This document shows positions 34,263 to 44,134 of a stretch of DNA of 64,000 bases, one piece after another. The DNA is taken from positions 22,776,879 to 22,840,878 of the forward strand of contig NW_022145599.1 of the NCBI RefSeq assembly GCF_000002235.5, read 5' to 3'. This DNA is from Strongylocentrotus purpuratus (Eukaryota; Echinodermata; Echinoidea; Camarodonta; Strongylocentrotidae). Both the position numbers and the translations under genes were made by a program. The notes beneath the pieces were generated by a model. The model worked only from the letters and a program-made list of their open reading frames with translations. It was not told where the DNA came from and did no database searches. Positions within the stretch are counted from its first letter, which is position 1, and each line of letters starts with the position of its first letter.

Positions 34263-34684
34263 GCGTCATCAGGGTCTTTTAAAATTGTTGTCAAAATCGC
34301 CGTGTTCCATGCAAGTTTGGGCTTAAAATGTGTGATGTGGGTCCATCCATATGCATGTGCTTCTTTGGTATTAAATCCTCTTAATAAAAGTTAAATTATG
34401 CCCCGTGCTTCAGCGCTTCATTGATTAAAATGATGCAATGTATCTAGGCTTTCACAGAATCTTGTTTCAATCCACAAAATATAACCTTTAATTGTTTTAA
34501 ACAGCATACTAATTTTTTGTCTCATGATATCTAAGTTCTCTCTGCTCAATATTAGCCGTCTTGTCCACTGCGCCATTTCACACGCGTAAAGAGCATATTA
34601 ATTTAAAGGTGTTTATCTCGAATAGCGTATATGAAACCTCAATGGTTGATTGATTGATTGATTTTTATTCGACAAGCTTCCAAC

Positions 34685-36678
34685 CACTGGCGTACCTATA
34701 GGGGGGGCAGGGGGCCAGAGTGCCCCCCCCCCCTGACGGGCTCCAGGGGAAAAAAAGAAAAGGGGGAAAGAAAAGAAAAGAAAGGGAAAGGAAAGAAAAA
34801 GAAAAAAGGAAAAGGAAAGAAAAAAGGAAAGAAAGAGAAAAAAGGAAAAAAAGGAAAGAAAAAAGGAAGAAGAAGAGAAAAGGAAGAAAAAGGGAAAAGA
34901 AAAGGAAAGGAATAAAAATGGGGGAAAAAAATAAAGAACATGGCCGTAAGCACCAGGGGGGGGGGCAGTTGACCTCAGATATTTTGAAATCGTACAGTTT
35001 TTTTCCTGAAAATGTAGTGTAGGCCTATACCAAATCCTTCAATTCTACTTTTGAACATGCAAAAGTACCCTCATGACCAGTTCGGTCGCTCGAACTCCCT
35101 TCACTCCTTTTGCTTTTGAGATTCTTCGAAAACTTTTAACGCATCTTTCCCCCTTCCCCATCAGAAAAATATTCCGCATACGGTCCTGAAAAATTAAAAC
35201 AAATGAAAATAGGAAAATATAAGTGATATAACAAATTTGAAACTCTTCGCTGGCGCGAACTGCTTGCTAGCCTATTTTGTATTAAATATTTTCACTTCCT
35301 CGTCCCCCTGAAAAAAGAAAAGGATTAGTATTGCCTAGAATACAATTGTGCCTGCCCCGACGGGCCCCGACCTGCAACCATGGCAACAATAACACACAAT
35401 AATTATGTACCAAATGTTACTAAAAGAGACTAATTCATTTTTCTCGCTCGCTACACTCGCTCGCGAATAAAATGAATAGACATTGCTTTGGAAACAATTC
35501 ACCTTGACCTGCAACAATATCATTAAAAATGGAAGAGTTTTTTCGCCCTCTCGCCAAAAAGGAATTGAATCGCGTTAAACGCGATTGCGTCCATCCTGAC
35601 CTGCACCAATAAAAACAAGTTTATTTATTAATTTCTATTAAAACAGAATTTATTTTTTTTGCTTGCTCGCTATGCTCGCTCACCAAAATGGAATTGACAC
35701 CGCTAACGTGCCCGCCCCAACCTGCAACAACCAGTTAATAATTATGTATCAAACGTTATTCAAAGAAGTTTTGGTGTGCTCGTGCTCGCCAAAACGGAAT
35801 TAACATCACCTTAGACATGATTGTGTAAGCCCTGCCCTGCAACAAAAAAATCTGAAATTTATGAACCAATTATCATTACAAAAATTTTGCTCGCTCGCCA
35901 AAATAGAAATAACACCGCTTTTAATAATCACGTCCCTGACATTGAACAATTAAACCAAGTTTATATACTATATTTTCCCTATAAAGAGAAGTGATTTTTT
36001 TTTGCTCGCTCGCTACGCTCGCTCGCCAAAATAGAATTAACACCGCTTTTAATAATCACGTCCCTGACATGGAACAATGAACCCAAGTTTTATGTACCAT
36101 ATTTTCCCTATAAAAGAAAAGTGATTTTTTTTTTTCGCTCGCTACGCTCGCTAGCTCGTGGAATTATGTGCCCACCACTAACCTGCTACAATATCATTAA
36201 AAAGAGAAATGTAGGGGTTGCCTGCCCGCCAAAATGGGATTGACATTGCCTTAAACACGATTGTGCCCGCCCCCTACCTGCAACAATGAAACAAATTTTA
36301 TATAGCAATTCATTGAGAGTTAGATGTATTTTCGCTCGCTAGCTAAAATGGGTATAAAATCACCCTAAACACAATATTGTTCCCGCGCCCTGCATGGGAC
36401 AATTTATTGAACCAAGTTTAAGTGGCAATTATTAAAAAAGAAGTGATTTTTTTCTTGCTCGCTACACTAGTTTGCAAAAAAATGAAATTAACGTCGCTAA
36501 CAAGTGAATGTTCCCACCCCACCTTGCAACAATACCAGTTTATATACCAAACGTTACTTAAAGATTTTTTTTTGCTCGCTCGCTCGCTCGCCAGAAGTGA
36601 AAATTAGCATCGCCTTTTTTGTTTGTTTCGGTCGCTTCCCCCCCCCCCCCCTGACGGAGTACCCCAGGTACGCCACTG
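34685..36678. mobile_element. hAT-like non-autonomous element, 1994 bp, with 8-bp target site duplication
   Basis: The ends are CACTGGCGTACCT and AGGTACGCCACTG (12 of 13 inverted matches). They are flanked on both sides by the exact 8-bp duplication CTTCCAAC (34677-34684 and 36679-36686). An 8-bp duplication with a CAGTGGCG-type end is the hAT signature. The inside has no transposase: G/C runs next to each end, a purine tract (34745-34935), and a tandem of about nine units with CTCGCTCGCTACGCTCGC cores (35440-36600). The host site is the 3' UTR of the LINE above, which proves this insertion is the younger one. Confidence 0.85.
35380..36600. repeat. Tandem repeat with palindromic CTCGCTCGCTACGCTCGC cores
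   Basis: Cores near 35443, 35660, 35775, 35888, 36003, 36137, 36330, 36455 and 36575 are spaced mostly 110-130 bp. They are separated by AT-rich arms carrying (C)CAAAAT.GAATT.ACA.CGC and ACCTGCAACAAT motifs. The unit is inside the hAT-like element. The frames are not conserved, so it is non-coding. Confidence 0.7.
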
Positions 36679-37912
36679 CTTCCAACATACAACAATAAAC
36701 AATAATAACATATCAAAAATAAGTCAGCTTGAACAGGATAACCCACGAAAGCTCGAGAGCTTATTTCCAGTGGGGTCCCTTACAGACATGTATAAAATTA
36801 ATAAGTTAAAATAGTAATATTTACAGACAGATAAGAAAATTAAAAGAACTACTTATTAAAGATAATAATAATAATAACAACATTAAACTGATGATAGAAA
36901 AGATATTAAGTACAAGAAGAAAAAAGAAGAAGGAGAAGAAGAAAAAGAGGAGAAGGAAGAAGAGGAAAATAATGATGAATTTGTAGAATTTCTATAACGT
37001 ACGAAAACATAAGTATATACAACATGAAAAAGTATGAACCGACAGAAGAATAAAAATTTCAATCATATAACATGTCATTCACTTCTCTTCTCTGACTGTC
37101 AAGTATTAGGTATTCCTTTAATTTCCTCTTTAAATGATCATAGTTTCCTATTTCTTTTACACCATTGGGAAGGGAATTCCAATGTTTTATGGCATTGTAA
37201 TAAAACGAATTTCCAATACTACCTACTCATTCTGTTGAATCGTCTATTTCTTGTATTATAATCATGTACGTCAGTAACAAGATCGAAGTTGGATCGAATA
37301 TAATGATTCGACCTAGTATGATATATTTTATGCACAAAGTCATGATGCAATACGAGTTGTTTTGATCTTTGGTCGACTTCAAGAAAACCAGCTTTAGAAA
37401 GTTCGCTGTAGCCAACATGAGTTCTTGGACCAGAACAGTTGATAAATCTCACCATTTTGTTCTGTATAATCTTCAACTTCTTTTGATCTGACTTGTTTAT
37501 GTTACTATACAATGCAGGGTTAGCATAGTCAAATAAACATTGAATAAGAGCAAAACAGAGTGTACGTCTTGCTTTTAAATCCATACAACTTTGATATCTG
37601 TACAAAAATTTCAGACGAGAATTTGCTTTTTTTACAACTGATTCTACTAAAGATGAAAATGAAATTGCGCTAGCCAACTCAATGCCTAAATACTTCACAG
37701 ACTCTTTTCTCTTGATTGCTTGATTATTGTGTGTCACTTTGAATTCAAATGACTTTTTAGAACTACTTTTAGAACAAAATAAAATGCTTTCTGTTTTTCC
37801 CAAGTGTAAAGAAAGCTTATTATCAGTCATCCAATCGACACACGTAGACAGCTGTTCACTGAGCTTACTAAACCTCAATGCCAAAAAGAGCATAATTTAT
37901 AATGATTTATAA

Positions 37913-38680
37913 TAATTTATTATGATGAGAAATATGGCCATTTGAGAGCAGACTTTCATTTAGGAAAAAGAAAATATCCCAAATCAGTAAACGTTATCCA
38001 TTTTGTATCACTCAATGAACGGAAGCGACAAAAGTCAGTATAGATTTGTGTTTGTACTACGCATTTCCTAGAGTTTGAGTTGATATTAACACCCTTTTTT
38101 CAACTGCCTTATATTTGATTTCAATAAATGACCCATTTTTTTTGGCCCAAATTCATACTTCAGCCCAAACTTGGTACAAAAGGGTTTTTACAATACCTTT
38201 TTAAAAGCCTGCTGTTCAGTCATCCTTGGTAGCACAATAATTATGAAAAATGTTTTATTAGACAGGGTTTCAGTTCCTCTTTACGATGGAATATGACGCA
38301 AGGTCACACAGGCTATAACTATTCAATTAGAAGCTACCAAAGTTGAGTACACTTTTTGTATACGCACTGTATACAGTGAAGCGAGAGAGCTTTACAAAAA
38401 GTAATTTCGATATAACAACATAATTATGAATCATATTCGGGCACCTCTTTGCCTAATTATGTGAGTATTCTGGCACTTCCGACTGCCTTAAATAATACTA
38501 CATGTATTTCTTAATGTCGCGAGCGGGCAAAGTGAGCGAACTAAAAGCTATACTTGGTCGTTTTTAGAATGATACTACTTATTCATAAAAAGACATAAAG
38601 CATTTTTGGAAATTATGTTTTCAAGCAATTTATATTTGATACTAAAATCATCTTAAGTTCAATCATTTTTGCAGCACCCC
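37913..38680. other. Intergenic, nothing recognised
   Basis: AT-rich DNA between the LINE and the C-rich repeats, with one short GTATACGCACTGTATAC-like palindrome near 38355. No gene or element boundary was seen. Confidence 0.4.
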
Positions 38681-38683
38681 TGA

Positions 38684-39075
38684 TGCGTATCAGGACAATA
38701 ACCCCCTGCAAAATTACCCCCGGAACACTATACCCCCGGAAAATTACAATCGTGAACAATACCCCCCCCCCCCTCCCCGTGGACAATTACCCCCATCCCT
38801 GAAAATAACCCCCAATTAAAGACAATTACCCACCCCATGACTTCTAAGGACAACCAACACCGAAGACAATAATTTATGCCCCCTAAAAAGTTTTTAGTTT
38901 TTTATTAAAAGGGAAGACCACCCTGATAATAAGTTGGTTTTAATATAAGAAGTTTTTTTTTTTTTTTTTTTTTTTTTTTGGGGGGGGGGGGGGAATGTCT
39001 TCCGTGGTTTTTTGTCCGGGGGGGGGGGGTAATTTTCCGGGCAGAAATTGTCCCGCTGGTAGTTGCCAACTAAAT
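38684..39075. repeat. AATTACCCCC minisatellite with a G-rich inverted counterpart
   Basis: Degenerate 20-30-bp units around AATTACCCCCGG and ACAATTACCC run from 38695 to 38880. Inverted relatives (GGGGGTAATTTTCCGGG, AAATTGTCCCGC) lie at 39018-39055, on the far side of a T run and G run (38944-38993). The GGGAAGACCACCCTGAT fragment at 38912 belongs to the 32561 MITE family. Homopolymer lengths are unreliable in most assemblies. The sequence 39076-39878 has nothing else beyond short G runs. Confidence 0.45.
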
Positions 39076-39878
39076 CAACCACTAAACCACTGTTGTTTGT
39101 GTCCCCGGGAAGTGATCCAACTTTTTTTCGTCTTAAATCAGCCTTACTTACAAAACAGGATTTTTATTTTCCAGTTTTGTTGATGATATCAACTCTCATT
39201 TAGCTTACCAGCGAGATCCGCGCGAAAAATTGGTTGATGATCTCCCGGGGGGGGGGGGGTTACTCTCATATTGAGACATAAGGTGTGTCGCTCTAATAAA
39301 TCACTATTTCACACAAAAATCCCTAAACATGGGTCTTATTTTTAACAAAAATATCCCTAAACATATTAGGTCCTCTTTTCAAAATTTCAAAAATGTTCGT
39401 GTGTTTGCATTGCCAATCAGATACAGAGAACTGGAAAAAATGATCGACGCCCCTTGATCAAATTCCTAATTTAGAGCGCATATTTTGTGCTTTTTTGTCT
39501 GAAATCTAATTAATGCGCAATTTAAGAAATTGGGCCCAATTAAGTATATTATACGAAATGTAAAACATTCAAGACTTTTTTTTTTGGGGGGGACGTGGCC
39601 CCTGCCCCCTAATTGACCCCCATGGTTATCACACTGTTTTTCCATCTTTTTACTTCATCTCTCCGCGCCACTGATCGTAACAATACACTATCTGCTATAT
39701 TTTCTTTTTCCAAATTACTATTTCAACTAATGAAAACAATTGTTAATAATATGCGTAAATAACTTTACGTAGAAAGGACTTTAACCCCTACAAAGGGATA
39801 CCTCAAAGGGAAAATAAACATAATTTTGAACATTTCCATATACCAATACACAGTGATTAACATTAAAATGGATGATTG

Positions 39879-40075
39879 CAGGCACGTACGCAGGGGGTGG
39901 GGTGGGGTCAAACCCCCCCCCCCCCCCTCTCATTTTTTTTGTGTGTGTGTTCTTGAGGTAAATCCCTCCTTTTTTTCCTTTTTTTATTGAAAAAGAAAGA
40001 AAGAAAAAAACTATGCTAATGGGTGACCTAAAAAAGGTGACCTTACCCCCCCCCCCCCCCCCCCCCCCCCCAACG
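39879..40075. mobile_element. Left end of a CAGGCACGTACGCAGG hAT-like MITE
   Basis: CAGGCACGTACGCAGG (39879-39894) differs by one base from the terminus of the complete element at 42616. It is followed by a C run, GGTGACCTAAAAAAGGTGACCTTACCCC and ACGGAACGAAATGTC, the same block order as the interior of that element. The right end is missing; LINE-like sequence follows. Confidence 0.55.
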
Positions 40076-40129
40076 GAACGAAATGTCGATCGGTCAAATT
40101 TTCAAATTTCGGGACAAAAAAAAAGGGCT

Positions 40130-40728
40130 CTTAAGAAAAAGATAGTGGTTATACAGACTTTGTTTTTGTTATTTTACAATGCCATTGATTTCATCAATTT
40201 GCTTTCTCTTATTCTTCTTCTGCCTCTTCTTCTTCCACTTCTTTTTCGTATTTCTCTTCTTCCTCTTTCTTCCCTTCTTCACCTTCTCCTACTTATCATT
40301 ATTATATTATTCTCTTTACTCTAAATTATTTGTATTTTTCTTTTCTTCTCAAATTCACTCTCCTTGTACGTCTCTAGAATCTCATACTATACTACTCCGT
40401 TTACGCCTCCTATATTACCTTTAAAATCCGACCTACTATATTGTGTTACTCAGTACGGGAGCCTATTCACATACAAGCTATGCTTTTTATTTAGGCTCCC
40501 CACATTTGACATTGTTCTACCCAGCCTGTTATATATACATATTTAGAAATTTCGTACTTACTCTCCGTACATTATATTTGATTTGAAATCTTTAATTTTG
40601 TTTTCTTGTGTGAAATCTACTCTTATAATAATATACGCCTGTATAAAAAAATTTAAAAAATTAAAAAAGGAATATATACAGTTTTTCTATGTAAAATGTG
40701 GAATAAATAAAACTTCAAACTTCAAGAA
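40130..40728 (+). mobile_element. LINE 3'-UTR fragment with conserved stem-loop
   Basis: CT-rich sequence, then the stem-loop GGAGCCTAT (40458-40466) with (T)TAGGCTCC (40492-40499) and a loop with ACAAGCTATGCTTTTT, equivalent to 9440-9479. The fragment ends around GAATAAATAAAACTTCAAAC. No RT coding sequence is preserved. Confidence 0.55.
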
Positions 40729-40739
40729 AAGAAGCTTAT

Positions 40740-41240
40740 GTCAAAGTGAAAAGGGGCAATTATCTCAGGTGAAAAGGGGCACTTCTGAGAACGGAAGTGC
40801 CAATTATTACACAGGAAAAGGGAGCATGTGTCAAAATAAAAGGGGTATTCATCAGACGTTAAAAGGGGCAGTTATAACATTTGATTAGGGGCAATATTAT
40901 TAGAGGTGAAGAGGCATTTACATGAGGTTTTTAAGTTGTACTTCATGGACCTGAAAAGGGGCACTTATGAAGAGGGGAGGGGCTTTTATTAGAAAGGAAA
41001 AGGGGGAACGTGTTAAAATGAAAAGGGCACTTATAGTGAAAAGAGGCACTCATCAGCCATGAAATAGGGCACTTATTAGAAAGGGAAGAGGCACTAACAC
41101 GAAATGAAAAGGGGCACTTGTACGAAGTAAAAGGGGGCATTTTCCGTATGTAATAAGGGGCAATTTTGGGGTACTTGAAAATGGGGGGGGGCACTGTGAG
41201 GGCCGTCACAATGGAGAGATTGGATGGTTGCATGGGGAGG
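40740..41240. repeat. Degenerate AAAAGGGGCAC(T) tandem
   Basis: At least a dozen irregular units with an AAAAGGGGCA(C/A)TT core, spaced about 25-50 bp and separated by TTA(T)..GA.GT.AAA stretches. The family is unknown and no frame is conserved. Confidence 0.5.
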
Positions 41241-42177
41241 GGCACATTTCCTTTTCATACTTGATATGTACAAATATGCCAAATTGTGTTTATCAATGGG
41301 GGGCACATTTCTTTTCATCTTCTCTATCAACTATACCACATTGGGTTTTGTCAGGGCCGGGCCCCACCACTTCATAGATCCGTCAGGGACAAAAATAATT
41401 TTTAATAAGACAAATGTGACCTCGTCTCCTATATGCTTCTTTCCTAAATTCAAATGGATGGAATAAACTGTGACATATATCACAATGACAACAAAATTCC
41501 TATAATCAAATTTAAACTGACGACTATATTGACCTACTTATAGCTCAAAAATGTAATTGGATCAGATTGACACACACACACTCAACACAGAACAGCTTCA
41601 TCACTTGCTTTCATGAAATAGCATTTTAATCAAATTTCTCACGTAAATGTAAACATCACATTTTAGCAATCACAAAGACAAATAATGTCATTCAATACAA
41701 AATATAATACTGCATACTTCATAGTACATGCACATCATAATATAATTTTTCAAATAATCAATTTGGTCTAAAAATCTGATTCCAGCACCACCATCGGTGG
41801 ATGGAGGCAATAGTCACATATACATCAATAGCAAACATTTTGCAGCAAATATGATAAATCATCAATTATTAGTATGAAAAGGGTGATTACTTCACAAAAA
41901 ATATCTATAATACCTTAGAGAACTAAACACTAGGATATATCACAAGAAAATTATCATCCACAGTACAATTATCCATTTGAGAGAAAAGTGTTACAATATT
42001 CAAATAAAATGTTAAAGCTTTGATTTCAGAATTCTTCTCTTTACTCACCACTATCTACCTTTTTAGGCTAACTATTGTTTATTCAACCAATTTTAACTAC
42101 AGGGTAGTATACTTTTTCTCATATCTCTCATCTTAAGAACGAAATTATATTTGGGGCACAAGACAAAATGCACGTGA
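41241..42177. other. Intergenic DECR2 downstream region, nothing recognised
   Basis: AT-rich DNA without a supported gene, RNA or repeat boundary. Confidence 0.4.
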
Positions 42178-42450
42178 ATACACCAGTTTACGGTTACATC
42201 AGTGCGCATGCACAGACATGGGCGCCATTTTAATTGGCGAGTAAACAAAGCCAATGACCTAGAGGTCATTTGGTTTTTGCGTAAATTAAGAATGCGCCCA
42301 TGCAAATTATGATGTGAGCGCACAGGCAGTGATGTTATCATAATTTGCATGGGTGCAATCTTAATTATGCACAAACCACTGACCTCTAGAGGTCATTGGA
42401 TTTGTTTACTCCTCAATTAAAATGGCGCACACAACCGTAAACTGGTGTAT
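42178..42450. mobile_element. Foldback MITE with near-complete inverted arms
   Basis: ATACACCAGTTTACGGTT (42178-42195) is exactly inverted at 42433-42450. Pairing continues inward with (C)GCCATTTTAATTG, AGTAAACAAA.CCAATGACCT, AGAGGTCA and ATGCGCCCATGCAAATTATGAT. The spacer is only about 25 bp. No frame, and a very long hairpin if transcribed. Confidence 0.75.
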
Positions 42451-42615
42451 TTCTGCAAGCAATAATTTGTGTGACATGACAAAACACAAGAGGTCCTGGC
42501 TTGTTTTGGAATAGAATTTGTCATAAAAAAACAAACATACTCCTTCACAAGGAACAATGAGAAATGTAACATGTACAATTTTCATTGTCATTATTTGTAT
42601 TGATTGTCATATGGC

Positions 42616-42898
42616 CAGGCGCGTACGCAGGGGGGGGGGGGTTTGGGGGGTTAAACCCCCCCCTTTGGAAATTTTTTGTGTGTAAACCCCCTAAAAAAAA
42701 CCTAAAACCCCCCCCTTTTGGATTTTTTGTTTTTTTTTTGTTTTTTTTGTTTTTTTTAATTATTAAAAAAAAAAAAAAAAAAAAAAATTATTCCCATGGC
42801 CGACCTAAAAAAGGTGACCTTACCCCCCCCCCAACGGAGCAAAATGTCAAATTTCCAAATTTTGAGACCAAAAAAAAAAAAAAAAAAAGTGTCCTCTT

Positions 42899-42956
<58 letters not shown>

Positions 42957-43132
42957 CTTATTCAGCGGTCGGCTGAGCCGTTGCGATTTTTTTGGGACCA
43001 AAAAAAAAAAAAAATGTGTCCTCTTACCCCCCCCCCCGCTTATTCAGCGGCTGGCTGAGTCGTTGCGAAATTTTCGGACCGATTTATAAATGTTAAAACC
43101 CCCCCCTTGAAAAAATCCTGCGTACGCGCCTG
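42616..43132. mobile_element. Complete hAT-like MITE with perfect 16-bp TIRs and 8-bp duplication
   Basis: CAGGCGCGTACGCAGG (42616-42631) and its exact complement CCTGCGTACGCGCCTG (43117-43132) bound a 517-bp element. The identical 8-bp CATATGGC flanks both sides (42608-42615 and 43133-43140). The inside is low complexity: paired G/C runs, A runs, and two GCTTATTCAGCGG..GGCTGAG blocks with a 55-nt C run (42901-42955). No coding capacity; the proline-rich frame across the C run is an artefact. Confidence 0.85.
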
Positions 43133-43928
43133 CATATGGCAGTATGCTCCGGTGATCATCATAGAGTTTAGCAGATAACTGAAGAAAAAAACAGCAATTT
43201 TGGGCAAATTAAAATGCTCACAGACTTTTTAGGGGTTTAGTTAAGACTCATGAAAGTTTTACTCTGCAAAAATACTAGAATCACAACTAAATTTGTGAAA
43301 CTTTCTTGCCATGAAGATCACTGTCATTTACAATTACAGTTTCGTGCAGTGAAAGTTTCTGGTGTTATAGTATTTGAGGTAGTCGTCATATATCAATTAA
43401 ACAAAACAACCATACAATTTGAAACTCCCTGAAGGTACAGAAGACCAAAGGATTAGTTCTTCTGGACTTTCTGATGACGTTTTAGAAGTTTCACAAGATG
43501 GAAGCAACAGGCTTAACAGACATGATGTGGACCAATCACACACAATTTGTTTTACTCAATATGACAGGAGTTTCATGATGTTGGAATACTACTGCATGAT
43601 GTAAGTATTTCATTTGTAATGAGATATTGCATGTACAAATGCACCTTAATGAAAGTTAAAGTCAATTTAGTGAGTTCATACACTCTTTCATTAGAAATAA
43701 AATTTTCCCCATTAGCTCCCTATCCCCTAACCATTTAGAAGTCTCTTATGGTTTCTTTTCATTCTACTTTCTCTAGCAACACACAATTGTCCGTGATTGG
43801 TCCTCTATAATTTCTCATCAAGTGAAGCATTTTTGTGTCAGATGAACGATAAGAATAGTACTCTCTGGATTGTATGCAACCTGATGTAGAGGTACATGTT
43901 GTTTAGCTTCGTTGATCCACGTGAAGTA

Positions 43929-44134
43929 TTAAAGAAGGCTCTTCAGTGACTCCAGCCTCATTTCCGCGTCGTTTGGGGAGGTCATCCAGTCGCCACCGTC
44001 GACCACGATGGTATGACCGGTGATATAGGAGGCAGCAGGAGAGGCAACAAAGACTGCACAGTCAGCGATGTCCACTTTGGTTCCGAGGCGACGCAGGGGA
44101 ATACGTTTGGGAATCTCAGTAATCAAAGGACCAG
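43929..44134 (-). CDS. DECR2: DECR2 exon 9 (terminal)
   Basis: The minus-strand acceptor CCCTTGCAG precedes 44134 and the stop TAA is at 43931-43929. The exon completes Ala218 and encodes [17 protein letters not shown], then the [13 protein letters not shown] and [10 protein letters not shown] blocks. It ends ESLKSLL, which is not a clear peroxisomal targeting tripeptide. Confidence 0.9.

Larger units (their letters stand above)
34640..37912 (-). mobile_element. 5'-truncated CR1/jockey-like LINE, interrupted by a hAT-like element
   Basis: The minus strand from 37893 to 37219 encodes about 224 residues of the C-terminal RT and thumb region: LSEQLSTCVDWMTDNKLSLH, ESVKYLGIELAS, LCFALIQCLFDYANPALY, IIQNKMVRFI, HDYNTRNRRF. 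The catalytic YADD region is already lost by 5' truncation. The 3' UTR runs down to about 34640, with a GGGACCCCACTGG..CTCGAG segment and a final AATAAAAATCAATCAATCAA-type tail on the minus strand. The 34685-36678 element splits this 3' UTR, so the LINE itself is about 1.3 kb and is older than the hAT insertion. Confidence 0.78.

Noticed and set aside
34658..35022. Lys/Glu/Arg-rich open frames
   Set aside because: They arise from the AAAGG purine tract inside the hAT-like element, open in several frames at once.
42585..43058. Proline-rich open frame of about 157 codons
   Set aside because: It is translated from the C run and A/T runs inside the hAT-like MITE at 42616-43132; no splice or homology support.
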